From Loxodes magnus (taxonomy: Eukaryota; Ciliophora; Karyorelictea; Loxodida; Loxodidae): a stretch of 64,000 nt of DNA. The DNA lies in NCBI GenBank assembly GCA_946699065.1, contig CAMPDV010000202.1, positions 186,001 through 250,000 on the forward strand. Reading direction: 5' to 3'. Below, piece by piece: positions 40,321-54,110 of this stretch. Made by a program: the position numbers and the translations under genes. The stretch's first letter is position 1. Each line of letters begins with the position of its first letter. Under the pieces are notes generated by a model. That model was not told where the DNA came from. It worked only from the letters and a program-made list of their open reading frames with translations, and searched no databases.

Positions 40321-41145
40321 TCATAGAGCTAATGATAGTTAAGTAGGAAGTTTTGTTTTTATTTTTATAAATTAATGCTTTTTCCTAATTTTATCTTCTT
40401 CATAGAAAGTGAAAAAGCTATGTATGTTTTGACTAAAAATGTAAATAAATTATAATGCAATTGAGGAAAATTAAATCTTTTTATACAGAGAAATTGGATT
40501 TATAGCTTTAAATCAAGGGATTTTGTAATTTTTTGCTGTCGCTATTTTCGATCTTAAAATTGAGCTTAGTTCTAATGAAGATTGTTGCTGTTCAGGAGTT
40601 GCAGTTTAATATTAAGTAAATATTTCACTCTTAACTATAAAAGTTGGCAATAATCGAAGCATTAATATAACAATATATCTAATTTTAATTCTCTTTATTG
40701 GAAAGAATTAAGAACGAAATTTAGTTTTTATTGTTTTATTTCTCTATCATCAAGTCATCTATTGGACAGAATTTGGGATGTGCCATTTGATTTTTTTTGC
40801 TTTGAACTTCTTAAATATAAAAAGCTTCTATTTTATATAGCCTTATAATCCTCAATCTGAAGTTAAATTAATTTCTTTTACTTCATGCTTATTAACTATT
40901 ATTCTGCTTGCCAATATTTTAGTTTGCTAGATTGTTTCTTCATTAAGTTTAATTTCTCTATTTTGCTTTATTTTATAATAAGGTACATTCACTGTTGCTT
41001 TTTAGTTGATACTTTGATTATTAAGTTGCCAATAATTTTATTATTTAACTAAGCTTTTTATTTACACTTCCAGCTTTTAGATTCTCCATTCTCATTAAAT
41101 CTTTCAAATATCTGAGTCACAAGTAACGAAGAATTCTATATCTGC
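40321..41145 (-). CDS. Weak coding candidate, unknown family
   Basis: A minus-strand frame ending at TGA 40323-40321 reads protein-like in places (ADIEFFVTCDSDIW, ATVNVPYYKIKQNREIKL, a hydrophobic IRYIVILMLRLLPTFIV, TATPEQQQSSLELSSIL). It contains about six internal TGA, close to the chance rate. No start codon could be assigned and no family is recognised. It may be part of a broken gene. Confidence 0.22.
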
Positions 41146-41613
41146 CTATCTCCTTTTAGATAATTATTAAGCCTTATATAATCTTATTATATTCTACATT
41201 TTATATATATAGCACCAAAAGTTTTTTTGTTAGTAATCAACTTAATAAATTCTTAATACTATATAGAAAATGTAAGAGAAATATATCATTTAAGCTGACA
41301 AATCAATTAAGCAAACTTAATTATTTCGTCAGTTATAAGAAAATACCTGTCTAGCTTTCTATCCTCAACTTAGTATTAAATGCTAGATTTATGCTTCTAA
41401 AGAGATATTTATATTTACCTAAAATTGCAAATTATATCCTAGTTTAAGGTTTTGCTTAATATTTTGATTTTAACCCCTTAAATAACTCTGGCGATGTATA
41501 TTATGTCTTCTGCATTTATTTAGATGTTGACTATTATAAAATAAATGCTTGGTGACTACGCATGCTTTAGTATTTTGATAGTAGAAATTTCAAAATTTAA
41601 ATTAAGAGTATGT
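41146..41613. other. 3' region downstream of the histidine kinase
   Basis: AT-rich with nothing recognisable. Confidence 0.4.
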
Positions 41614-44067
41614 TCAACGTAGAAATTTCTCTATTTCCTCCAAGATTATTTCACTCTTAGAAGGCTTAAACAAAACTTTATTCATTCCTGCTTTTAAGCA
41701 TCTTTTGACGTCCTACTCATGCGCATAAGCAGTATATCCTATAATTGCTGATGAATAACCTAAGTTTCTTATCTCTTGAGTAGCTCTCCAGCCATCTAAT
41801 ACTGGCATTTCACAATCCATAATTATAACTTAAAACTCGTTGCAGCAAGCATTTCTCATTCTTTGAATTACAATATCAAGAGCTATTTTTCCATTGCCTG
41901 CTTGCTCATAAAAATATCCTTGATTCTACAAAATTTCAGACAATATAGCTCTAATTATTTCCGAATCGTCTACTAGTAAAATTTTGGAGCAACTGCATTT
42001 GCTATTGTTCTTATTTTTGAATACATCATTGGTATCTTGAAAGCTACTATATGATTAAATTGAATTAGGGCTTCTGAGCAAAAAGTCATAAGAACCAAGT
42101 TAATATATCTTTTTAGCGCTTTTTAAATATTTCTTCTTTATGTTTGCATTAATCTGGTGCTGCGTTTATAATAGTTCCTATTTTACTCTACTTATATTTT
42201 TTGCTTTTATAATAAACGAAAACTTGCTGAATTTGTTTATTTAAGACTTTAATTAAATGTCTTCTTCTCCCAAAAGCTTAGCTATCTTTTAAGCTATTTG
42301 CAATCCCATTCCACTTCCTTAGGGGTCATCTAAGTTGATATCTTGTCTGTCAAATAATTATTAGAAAATGGTTTTTTTCTTCTCGTAGCTAATTCCAATT
42401 CCACTATCTTTTACCCATATTTTATAATTAACGAATTCATCCCTTTCTTAATATTATACCTTAGACTTCTTAATTCCCAGCTGGATATATCCCTAAGACG
42501 TATATTTGCAAGCATTTGTCAAGAATATTTATAAGATGTAAAGTAGTTTTTGCTTATCAGTTGAAAGTTTAGCTGGAACATTTGATTTAATAATAATAAT
42601 GAGTTCTATAGGTTTGCTTTGAATGTGATATTTGATAATCTTGAAAGCTTCTTTGAATAAGCTTGCAACTTATATTATATCATACTGAATTTTAAGTTTC
42701 TCATCTGATAAAAATTGAGTTAGATTGAGAGTCATATTAAGCAAATTGCTTATCTCTTAATCTATTATTTCTATCTTTTAACTACACAATCCCGCGATAT
42801 TTTAGCTTGATTCCTTAGACTCTTATTCTTAGCACGCCGAATGTTCTGATGATGCCTTCTAAGGTTTTTCCATTTTCTATTTTTTATCGCAAAGGATTGA
42901 GAAAGGAATTGGTGCTAGCTATTTAATAGTATTCTATAAATCTTTTTCAATGGTATTTGGAGCCTGATCTTGTTGATTTTTATCAGTTAGATTTACTTTA
43001 AAATCTTAAACTAAAAAAGGATTTAAATAGTTTTGAATTTGCTAAACTACGTTAGAAATTAAAGTGACAGGATGTCGAATGTTATGGTTGAGTTCTCTTA
43101 AGAATAAAGTTTTGTATCTATCTGAGAAATTTTTCTACTGCTCTTTATAAAACTCAGTTAGGTTGCTCACATACAGAATAATAGCTTCTTCATCTTCCCA
43201 GGTAGTATTCTAAGCTACTATTTGGAAATACATTAGCTCGTTTTAATTGCTCTAATCCCAAAATTTGTTTATTCTAACATAAAATATTTAAGACTTATTC
43301 TTAAGTTTTGAAGTATCATACTAGTTAAGTAGCTATTAGAAAGTAGGGAGGAAGTCTTACATAAGAACAGCTCGATTAAGAAAGTCATAGAAGTACTAGA
43401 TATCAAACATTTTTCTTAAAGATTTATTAGAGTAAAATATCTAGTCACGATTGTATATTATTTTCCCCATAATGCAACTATTTATTAAGAACTAGCTTCT
43501 TTACTCATCCATTTGTAGCTTTTCTTAATATTTCTGAAACTCTTTTGTGTACTTTTAGTTATTTCTTAGAGATAGGAAGCAAAACCCGAACATTATAGCT
43601 ATTGTATAGATTATTTCCTAGTTTAATGTGAGAAAATAACCGTTATGAATGGAAATTAGAAGACTTACCATTATTTGGAGAACAAGAAACGATTGAGTTA
43701 GTTTATAGTGATCTGGAAAATGGTTGTTGAATATTGGGATAAGCATAACGAAGGAAAAACTAATCCAGGTTTCCTTAGTTTCCTTTAACGCGTGATAAAG
43801 GGACTACCAAATAAAAAAAACGAATATCAGAATTAAATGACCATTAATATTCAATAGCAGCTGTTTCTTAAGCTTAAAAAATATTAAAAACGTAATAACG
43901 AACATAGAAGTGAAAAGGTGCTCGAAATCTAGTCAATAAAGCACACCTTTAAAAACGTAGAGAAACATAAAAGAAAACGCAAACCACAGAATAGTTTATT
44001 ACTACTCCCTTAACTTACGAGTTTTAAATAAACATCTGTCACTCTATTCGCAAGTTCCAGTTTCCAT
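41614..44067 (-). CDS. Hybrid sensor histidine kinase with C-terminal receiver
   Basis: 817 aa from ATG 44067 to TGA 41616-41614 (818 codons, no intron). The N-terminus has about six membrane segments (residues ~25-190). A linker follows, then the phosphoacceptor region RELNHNIRHPVTLISN (His ~328) of the HNIRHP type common in ciliates. The ATPase shows the N box FLTNACKYT, G1 DSGIGI and G2 GSGMGLQIAQKIA. The receiver has KILLVDDSE, phosphoacceptor Asp in IIMDCEMPVLDG (~751), GYTAYAHE and LFKPSKSE, so all catalytic residues are present. It should sense a membrane or intracellular cue and pass phosphate His to Asp internally. An 80-residue Ser/Gln-rich insert follows the H box. One TGA (LYWLDF) is Trp. 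Confidence 0.96.
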
Positions 44068-47000
44068 TTATATTATAACTAATTAAAATTACTTTTCAAT
44101 TAAATAATTTGCTTTAACTATTATTATTAAACATATTACGAATTTCCTAAAACTCTATAATGATCAAACTAGTTTAGTCACCTTCATGCTCTAAGATTAG
44201 AAGTTTAATAGTTAAGTAATATATTCCTAAAACTCTGGCTTATATAACATTTAACTATCTTGATTATTTATTTATCAAGTAAGATAAAATCATCTTTCAT
44301 GATAATTACACTCAATTATTTCCTCTTTTTACCTTAGACTTTTAATATGCTTGTAACCCTTATTACTCCTAACAAGATACATATATCTCTAATTTTTTGA
44401 GCTGAATATTCTTGCTCATAATGGATGTTTATCCTCAATTATTTTCTGAGTATTTTATCCTTGTAAGAGTAAAAAAAATCAGTTTTTTCTCCTTCTAAAT
44501 TATAAAGAATAGCCTAGTGATATGATTAATTATCCAATCTTTAAAAATATTTGGCTAACGATATTATGACCTTTTATTCAAAGGGTCTTTTTCTATTTTG
44601 TAAAGAATGACTTATTTAATTAATTTCAGTCTGTTGCTCTTTAAGGTAACTGAGATATTTTTATTACACATATTGAAAATCTAAAAGCATTCTTGGAATA
44701 TTTTATTTAAGCAGTTTAAATACAAAAGTTGCTTAATAGCTAGAATATTAATTTCATTTATACAAGCTACTGGAAATTTTAGATTTAAGTAAGTTACACC
44801 TAAGTAAATGGAAATTGGCTAAGACATATAATTGATTGAAGTGTTGAAAGCGTAAAGAGGAGATAACTAAGGTATCTTAAGTATCCAGTTAAATTTAAAA
44901 CCCTTGATATAGTTTATTCTTATGTCTTCGAATATGAAATAGAAAAGAAGTATCAAGTGAATTCTTGCTTCTGAGGCGAAATTATTTTATCTCTATTAAC
45001 TTTCTTTGCTTGGCATTGAAAAATTTACTTATCAAAGTACTCATTTTAAGTTTTTTATGAATATTTTACTAAAAGCTAAGCATCCAAATCTTTTTACCTA
45101 ACTGAATTTAACTTTAAGCTATAGGGGTAAAAACTTTTCCTTGCTAATGCCTTTTATAATAAATCAGTTACCTTTAGTATTATATTTCTGTTTTCCTAAG
45201 GATCTTTCATTTACTTTGGCTATAGATATAATTTCATCTGTATATAACTATCTTAAAGAACTATTGAGATTGAAATAAGTCTAAAAATAGATTTATTATT
45301 TACTTAGATAGCATTCTTCATATAAGAAGGTAATCAAGGCATATTAAGAAATAGAAAGCATAACTTAGGTACCAAGAAACACACCTAGTAATACAATTCT
45401 TAATCAACTATTCCATTTATTGTGGAAATTATTTATCACATTCTTACATATAAAAGTTAGAAATTGCTTAGAATTAAATCTTAGGAAGGATAGAGACAGT
45501 AGAACGAGCTAAATAATCATTACATTTCATTAGAATACTTATAAATTGAATTGTTATAAGTCTAGATTTTAAAAGGCTGAACAAGCTTAAGCTTAATGTT
45601 TAAGTTTATGAATACATTCTGAAGAAAACTAAATGAAGCTTTTATGAATGAATTTGGTGTTCTTGGTTCATATGAGTTTACTTATAAGAAGTATAGAGTA
45701 TTTATTGCATCTAGTTCCTCAAAAATTGGAATAAGCTAAATAATTTACTACTTGCAAAATAAAGCAAGCAAAATTAGCTTAAAAAGAATTCTAAATAATC
45801 TCCAGCTTATTATATAGTGTTTAAGTAAATTATCAGATAAACCAATATATTAATATCTTTAAATTTATTGAAATTAAAGCAAAAAGAAATAATTATAGGA
45901 TATATAACAATGTGATTATATAGTTTAAACACCTTAGGAAACCACTTTGAAAGTGGCTTTATTTTGCTGATAACTATATATTTATACTAAAAGAGTAGAT
46001 GATACTACTTCAAAATGAGTATTTTGCTTGTTCTGCAAGTGATGAGTTAAATTGTTCTTTATGGAATAATGGTGGTTATATACGTAAATATCATTATTAT
46101 ACAAATATATTCTGATTATAATCCTACTTACTCCAACTTAGCCATACACTCGTTTATTAATCAAGCAAATAATGCTAATTAAGTCTGTACTGATATTAAG
46201 TTTTTTCTTTAATGATTATACATAAAAGTTATTTGAGATTCTTAACTCTTTTTATTTTGCTTCCTAAATAAAATATTGGATAAACAATGCCGTAGAATTA
46301 CTCTCTAAGAAACTAGCTTTATAACTGTCTTTCCAAAAATATATAAACTAGACATTCTTTTAAGTTATAGTAATGTTTGACTATTTTTTTTGAATCTGTA
46401 TTGAACTATTACTCTTACAACTTTCAATGGATTCTAAGAAACAAACTTCTTCCTGGCTACTAAAACTTTATCATAGCATATTGTTATTATAATTTGCTTC
46501 AATTAATAATCATAAAAATAGATTACCCTTAAAATATCTAAAAGGATATAAAAGGCATTATTTCATAAGCGAAATCTATCAGTCAAATTTAAATTAATAC
46601 TATTGTAGAACACCCTAATCACCTTATGGATTTTACCCTTAGTTTTTACTTTTGAAAAAAGAATCATTGTCTTAAGAAGATTTAAGCCTGAAAAAATATT
46701 TATCCTTCAATTTTAAAATTAAATTAGTATATTGAAAAAAGACTTTAAAGATGTATTTCTATAAAACTAAATGAAAATTGAATTAATAATATCTAAAAGC
46801 GAAGCAACTTAGCTATCAAATTCATTATTATTAAATAGCAATCATATTAAATAATTTATTCGATTTGTCTATATTTATTTAACTTTAAAATGTTTAGCAT
46901 TAAGAAGTTCAAAACGATAAGGAAATGTTTATGGAACTTAAGTTTTCTAAATTATTGGGATAGATGATAAAATACTTTGTGATATATTTACCTAGAAGCA

Positions 47001-47085
47001 TAGGAATCTCCTTTATATTTTTTAATTTACAATAAATTTAGTAGCTTCTTGGTTAAATTAAATCTATCACTTATGCTTTTTATGC
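44068..47085. other. 3-kb gene-poor stretch
   Basis: AT-rich with nothing I can recognise on either strand. Confidence 0.5.
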
Positions 47086-48040
47086 TCAATCTTTCTAGCC
47101 ATTTTTCTTTTATAGGTTTTTTTTATTCAAATCATTTATAAGGATAGATAAAATTAAATATTTGCGTTCTTGGAGAATTTCAACCTCTTTCCCGCAAGCC
47201 TCTAGATCGCTCAGGAGATTAATAGTAAAAGTTAAAATTTTCTACTCTATCTCTTCTTACTTTTCCGTATTTCTTGCGATCTCAAGTTTCTCTGTCAATA
47301 TTTATCTTCTTGCTTCCTTTATATAGCTCCTAGAACACCACAATATAATTTTTCTCTCTATTTAGTTTCATATACTGAATATCTTTTTTTACTTTTTGTT
47401 CTCTTTGTTATTTTCAGTATTCTTATTTAAAGTTTAGGAATTGGCTCCATAGATATGTTCCTAAATCACAAAAGATCTCCTCTCTTAATTATTTATTTTG
47501 GTCTTGACATTCGGATTCTTTCTTTCTCTGTTATCAGCATATCATTTTTTTGCATTTTTTCCTCAACTATCGTTGCAGTTTTTGCTAATTTCTTACAACT
47601 TTATCTATTTTGTTAAATATTTATTTTTATTTCTGTTTTTATTCTAAAGATTTATCATTTTAGTTCTATGATATATCTAAAAGAAGTTTAAATCTCCTTT
47701 CTGATATATAAATCTCGATTCAATTTCCTTTTGCTTTCTTAGATTTTTCTTTAGTGCTTTTTTGCTTTTTCCAGTCTTTTTACCTTTTCCAGCGATTTAT
47801 TACAACTTTAACTAGATGATCATAGTTTATCAATGAGTCAGTGGTGTGTTTTGATACTCTTACTGTAAGAGATTCTTAACCTGCTTCTAAAATTTTCTTC
47901 GAATATAAGATCCTGATGAGAGACTATATATCACCTTTCCTTAATACTCAAGATTCTAGAAAATCTACTTGTTCACACTTTTTGAAGCAACTAGGAATCC
48001 CTTTACATCCATCATCTACCCTCTTTTTTATATTATTAAA
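47086..48040 (-). CDS. Coiled-coil cluster protein 1 (5' end unresolved)
   Basis: Minus-strand coding to TGA 47088-47086. From the 5' side it reads DDGCKGIPSCFKKCEQVDF, then RVSKHTTDSLINYDHLVKVV, and, after a probable 19-nt intron (47765-47783), KKNLRKQKEIESRFIYQKGD and a long helical part ending DLEACGKEVEILQERK. The IESR..., RKIIL and EILQER blocks recur in the gene at 58186-59137, which shows common descent. No ATG is in frame close to 48040; a first exon may lie at about 48300-48450. The function is unknown; the composition suggests a structural coiled-coil protein. Confidence 0.6.
47765..47783 (-). other. Probable 19-nt intron in coiled-coil protein 1
   Basis: A GT...AG segment (GTAAAAAGAC...AAAAG) whose removal joins VVINRWK to SKKALKKNL, the same order as in the paralog at 58186-59137. 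Supported by that homology only. Confidence 0.5.
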
Positions 48041-51000
48041 ATAATTAATCTAAGTCTCTAAAGTTGATAATTACAATACCTTAATAATTACTTCAATACA
48101 ATCTTAGAATGCTTAATTTTATTTATAATAAGTTCACTTGTATATAATACCTTTTCTCTGTCTATTATTTTAATCTTAATACATATAGAGGAAATTATAC
48201 AATCGAAATTGAAGTAAATTGTAAAAATTATGATTATTGATTGAAAGATCATATTATGGTTTAAAATTGTTTACCTTATAAACCTTGTAGTATATGTCTG
48301 AAAGGGAACTAGCTTCAATTAGGAAAACTGGAAACTTACTTGCTGTTCGGGAAAGAGAGGATCTTTTGAAGAAGTATTTTAGTTCTCTAGAAAAATTTTT
48401 AATTTGGCCGATTTTGCCTTATAAACCCTTCTTAATATCTATTCACTCTATTTTATTTTAAAGACGATTAGGTATTTTTAACTAAGGATGAATTTATTTA
48501 AACCTAAATAAAATAATCTAAAATAATACCTTTTATCATATTTTCATTGTTGAAATATGAAGCTAAATAATTATAAATTCTAAGTTTCATTGTATCCTTA
48601 GTATTTTCTCTTTTTTACATTCTTAAGCATGCATAATTATCTTATGCAACTATGTTCTTTAACTACTCTATAGTTTAATACTCACTACTTATTTTATTTA
48701 AGTCTACCTTTAACTTCTTAAGTTGAATGATTTATCTTAACTAAGTTTTAAAGTTTCTAATCTATCTTTCTGATTTTAGTTAAGGTTGTCATACAATAAT
48801 TAAGCTTCTAGATTTGAACTTAAATGGCTATTAAGCTTTTATAGTTATCCCTTATTCAAGACATTTTGAGATATTAATGATAATATGATACATGTACTCT
48901 ACTATTATTCCTATTACCTTTACCCTAATAGACTTTTAATCTATATGCCTATTTCATTTTACATTAACTAATTTCTTTAGAATCTTCTAGCTAATGTGTT
49001 AATCTATAACCATATCAATCTTAACCATCATATATGTAAACCGTTCGATATTTTCTTACATAGTTATGGTAAATTATGATAGGCTGAGATACAAAGCTAA
49101 TATTTTAATTATGTTAATTATTTTTATAAGCTAAGCAAAGTGAGAAGCTTAAGGATTAATTTTGAGTGAAGCATCTTAATACAATAAAAGCCTTAAATCT
49201 TAATTATGGAATAAGAAACTAAAGTACTTACCATAAAGCTTAAGCTTTTATACTTTATTGAATAAAAGGATTACTTATATTAATATTGCTTCACATTAAT
49301 ACTTTATGCAATATTCTATTTCTCCCACCCTTTGAATCTAGTTATATACTTCTGCTTTTAGAATCTAAATTGGAAGACTTATCTTAGCTCTAGTGATATT
49401 TATTAAAATCAAAGCAAGTTAAAGATAGAGTTTAGCTTATCGGATTGATGAATAGAGTAAAGCTCTTTCTAGAATAAATATAACCCTTTTAATCTTTGAT
49501 TTATGAAGTCATGTTGTAAGATATAACCATCAAAGGCTTATTTTAAAATCAATTTTAATACTAAGGAATCAAACAAAAATCAAATTTTCATTCTAGTCTT
49601 TCATCATTCTACTGTTTTAATCTTAATACTAGCGTATTACATCATTCTACTAATAGCTATTAATTAGCATTCCTATTACTTCGACTTAATAAAGACTAAG
49701 ATAAATTTATTTTAATTAAGCTTTTCGTATTGAATGACTATTAATCCTTGTAAAATGTAACTTACAAGCAAAGAGAATAAAATAGAGAAAGCATATAAAG
49801 ATAGTAAATTAATAAGAACATTATTAAAGACATATATAAGCAAACCTTCTATGATCTATGCTTATAACTATAAGGATGATTAGATATTTACATATTTAGC
49901 CTAAACATTTTTTTGGCTATATTTAAAGATAATTAGATTATTTGCTCTCTCCCATTTAGAACTAACTCCTTGGGTTATTTATATATCTAACTTTTGGTTA
50001 ATAATAGAGAAATTAAAAGATTGAATAACTAAAATGAAATGGAATACTTACATTTAAGTTCCTTTAGTAATTAAAAAATAGATCTACTTTGATTTTATTT
50101 AAAAACATTTTATTAGCATCTTAATGTCAAAACTAGAAGACAGTTAAGTGAAGTTAGTTTCATAGATAATTTGCCTTAAAAGGATAGAAGCATCATATTA
50201 AAGATATAATATTGGCAACTAGTACTTTTGAGATTAGGAGATGAAAGGAATAGCTGAAGAGATTGATGATATCTTATTATTTAAAAAATAGGAAATTAGT
50301 CTATTGAAGTATTCCTCAGTTAATGTTCTTTATAAAATTAACTTTATTTAAGAGATTTTAGTATAAGATGGTATTATGAGCACGATGTTGATAGCTTGAA
50401 ATATTTGGCATGCTTTTAAAAGATGAACTTAATTATCTATCCCATTCTAAGAGCTACTTATTCATCTACTATCAAATATTTAGTTAGTTTAACTAATAGA
50501 GAATCAAACTAAAGCTTATAATAATTGTTAGTATACTCTAAGCTAAATACAGTACACTTATAGCTATTAGTTTCAATCAAAGATAAGTAATGATATTATA
50601 AATCCTCTTTATACTAATGATGCTAAAAGCATTTGATCTATCTGATAAGTTGCTCCCATCATATAGGTGAATCTGTTTAGGTTTTTATGATTATAGTAGT
50701 AAGAAGAGGAATCATATAATTATACACCAAATAATAGAATTGACTAACGTTAACCTCTCAGAGGCAGTAATAATAAGAGATTGAATTAATAAAATGAAAT
50801 AATTAAAAATAATATTAAAGAGTTTAATTTTCATATATCAGGCTCATTTGCTATCTAAGTAGTAAGAAAGAAGTAAATAATATTCTTCTAGTCATGCTTC
50901 AACTACTTTATTTACTAAGAATTAATCTGAATATTACTTATTAATCTCTAAGGTTGCGATAGGACCGCCAATCGGAGTTCAGATTTCTTAGACGACGATA

Positions 51001-51161
51001 TAAGAATTTTGGCTAAATGTGTTGATGCTGTTGAAGTTTCCTCTTTATCTCCAACTATAAATTATTAAAGGAAAACCCTTCACTTCAAAAAATTAAAAAT
51101 CGAATTCTACTTTCCCATATAAAAAAATAAAAAAGAAGTTTATTATCCATTATTCCCTTTC
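48041..51161. other. 3-kb stretch without an assignable gene
   Basis: Around 48300-48450 on the minus strand a richer stretch reads as a possible N-terminal exon of the neighbouring coiled-coil gene (VYKAKSAKLKIFLENQN). About 50930-51160 continues the pseudokinase frame past its TGA and reads partly protein-like. The rest shows nothing. Confidence 0.4.
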
Positions 51162-54110
51162 TCAAAGTATCTCTTTTTTAGGAAATTATAGATTAACTTA
51201 AGTTATTTATTTCCAAATGTGATAGTACTTTAGAAACTTATTCTCAATTTAAAGTTATTTGTTTTCTTCTAAAAATAAATTATCCAGCTTATCTATTTAA
51301 GTACTTCCAAAATATTTTTCTTATGGTAGAACTTATTGCATATTCTGATCTGATTTCTTATGATCTTATACTTTCTATTTGAATGCATTGAATCATTCTG
51401 GAGCTTAATCTTCCTGCAAATATATTTTCCAAAGCTTTTTTACTTTTACCTCAAGGATACTGGAAAACTCTAAGTTGTTAAATAGAACTAAGGAAAGTTA
51501 ATCTTAATCTTTCAAAATACTATTTTATTCTATATTTGTTCATGTTTGCTATTCTGATATTTTAACTTGTGGAGTTACGAACGAATACCAGAAAAAGTAA
51601 GAAATGAATAAAACCATAAATATATTAGTTACTTGGAATTTTTTTAGAAAGGGCTTGAAGCTAAAGTTTCTAAGACTAACTAATATCAGATTCTCCTTTA
51701 TAAACCTCAAGTTTTAAGCTACTTTTTCTTAATTCGTCTCACTTTATAGATCTTGACAATCCTTTTCAAAATTTTAAATCCATTTTTCTTGCTAACAACT
51801 AGTGGATTTTTGGTCTTACTAATTAGTATCATCTGACTAACCTTAATTCTCTTCAAAAGAGGAAGAATTGCTTTCCTTATATTCTTCTTTGCTTACATTT
51901 TCCTCATCTGACTATTCTTCTTTGCTTTAATTTTCCTCGTCTGACTATTCTTCTTTGCTTTAATTTTCCTCGTCTGACTATTCTTCTTTGCTTTAATTTT
52001 CCTCATCTGACTATTCTTCTTTCAGATAAGGTTCAATACTTTCTTAAGATTATTAATTCGAGTTGTCAGATGCTTCAGACACTCTAGAATCTTTGGAGCT
52101 CATTATACCATACGAAGAATTACTTTAGCTTTCGTCACTACTCGAATTATTTTAAAATTATGATTCTTAAAAAATTTCAACTTCCTACTATTATGGAATT
52201 TCTTCTTACTTAGCAGGATATTTTTTGGTGAGTAGTTTTACCAAATCATCTAATTTAAATCCAAAGCATTATCACAATATTTGGCTCAAGTTGTCTCCTT
52301 TCTAATTAGTTTCAATATCAGCTTTCTTGTATTAGTAGAATATGTCTTACTATTAATTAATGTTTTTGTACATTTATTAGTAAAAATTTTTTTTAAGATT
52401 TGTTCAATTTATAAGTTCAGTTACTAACTAAATAAATCCTTAAGCGTCTATAAGAAATAAAAAATAAAGGTTATTTTCTTTATGCTCTTTGTCTTCATTC
52501 TCCTTTTCTTCATTTTCAAATAATTCTAGATAATCTTTACTACTAGCTATAGTTTTAATATCCATACTTTCATTTTCCTCTTATTGTTGGTTGTTTTTTT
52601 CATCTTTAAATGTGAGAGGATTGAAATTAATTGAAGAAGAAAAGCCACAAATTATTGGCTTATTCTTTAAATCAAGAAGGATATTATTTGGAGTTATATT
52701 TCCATGAACTATTTTTTCATCGTAGTTTAAAATATGAATTCCGTTAGCCATTTCATTAGCTATTAGTTTTAAGCATTCATTTCTTTATTCAGGTGCTAAT
52801 CCGCTATTGTTTTACATTCATTTTTCTAGAGATCCATTTTCTTTATATGGAGTAATAAGATAAAACTGCTTATCATCATCGTAAAAACCTTATATAGGTA
52901 AAAAATGTTCCTCTTTTGATTGACATTGATTGAATACTTCTTTATAATATTATAAACCTTAAACTTCTTTTTTCTAGTACTATTTACAAGCATATTATAC
53001 CTAATTTTTAGTTTCATTTTTTATCTCATTTTATGTTTAATTTTATTTATTCTCCTTCGATGCTTTATTTTATTTTAAACCGCATAGTTAAACTTTTGGC
53101 TTTTATCCTTCGTAGTCTAATATCCATTATTTTTGTAAATCATTTTTTTATTCCACTTGAAAAATTACATCTTCTACCTTTAGATCTTCCACTTTCTTTT
53201 TATAAAGCAATTCCAAAATCTCTTCAAAAGTTAAGTTCTCCACATATTTTTTGTTTTTTTCGTCGATTTCTAATTAATGAGTTCTAAAATTTTATATCTC
53301 CTTATCATTAATTTTTTGGAAAGTTTCATATCAGTGTACGTCTATCTAGACTTCGAAGCTTTAATTATTTTCTTTTTTATTAAATAAGTCAAATTGATAT
53401 AGAAATTGAAAGTATTTTTCTTATTATTGGACTTAGTTCTTATAGCTTATGTACTTATTTTTCCATCTTTTAAGGAAAAATTTTTCATTCTACTCCATTT
53501 TTTCGCGGGGCTAGTTTCTTTCGATGTAAATCTAAAAGTTTGTGGTTACTTTGAAGATTGATATTTATCTATGTAAATCTGAAGATTCCTTTAATTCTTA
53601 AGTTTCTAGTTTCTCAATTAAGATAAGAAGAATATATTTGCTCATCCAGTAGATCCTATTATTTTGAAGCTGAACTATTACTTTTAGGAGATTCTTATCT
53701 TTCTCATCTAAAATTTAAACTGTCAATTCTCTATCAAATTTGAACGCAAACTTTTAATTATAGAACTTTTCCAAATCATAAAGGTCTTCTTAACTTAAGT
53801 CTGGTTATTCTTTTTGAATAACTAACTATCATAAAATTAAAATTAGCTGCTTACTCTTTTAAAGCTCTTCCCTAACTAAATCTCTTAGCTTTTAATCTCA
53901 CTCTAATTAATTACACATTTGGAACACTTTTTCAATAGAAATCAAATCCACTATTTCCTAGTCTCTTTTGACTAAAATAAAAAGACTACTTTATTTCTAT
54001 AGAAAAACCTCTTTAAAATCTATCTTAAACTTGAGTTCATGGGATCTTGATAGCTCAGAAGATTAAGCTATGGAATTTAGAGAATCATTTTCATGGTTTA
54101 GCTAGGACAT
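51162..54110 (-). CDS. Large coiled-coil/pseudokinase protein, full-length paralog
   Basis: 982 aa from ATG 54110 to TGA 51164-51162 in one frame (alternative ATG at 54131). The N-terminal ~330 residues match the gene at 1-1512 closely (EKFFLKRWKNKYI, WYETFQKIND with TGA as Trp). The kinase-like domain has YACKQY, QFYLITPYKENGSLEK, HGNITPNNILL and ICGFSSS: again HGN for HRD and CGF for DFG, so catalysis is unlikely. After it come an acidic tandem repeat (SDEENQSKEEQ), a single hydrophobic segment near residue 830 (NIFMVLFISYFFWYSFV) and a helical tail. The role is unknown; allosteric or scaffold function is inferred. The TGA chosen as stop is the first one after the helical tail; an earlier or later one is possible. 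Confidence 0.75.
51883..52022 (-). repeat. 33-bp coding tandem repeat (acidic 11-mer)
   Basis: About four copies of a 33-bp unit encode SDEENQSKEEQ with little variation inside the pseudokinase gene. The near-identity of the units at DNA level suggests recent slippage. Confidence 0.9.

Noticed and set aside
51883-52022. Minisatellite without function
   Set aside because: The 33-bp units keep the reading frame of the pseudokinase gene, so it is a coding repeat.
54041-54075. String resembling a tRNA D arm (TAGCTCAGAAGA)
   Set aside because: No T arm or acceptor pairing follows, and it lies in the 5' coding end of the pseudokinase gene.
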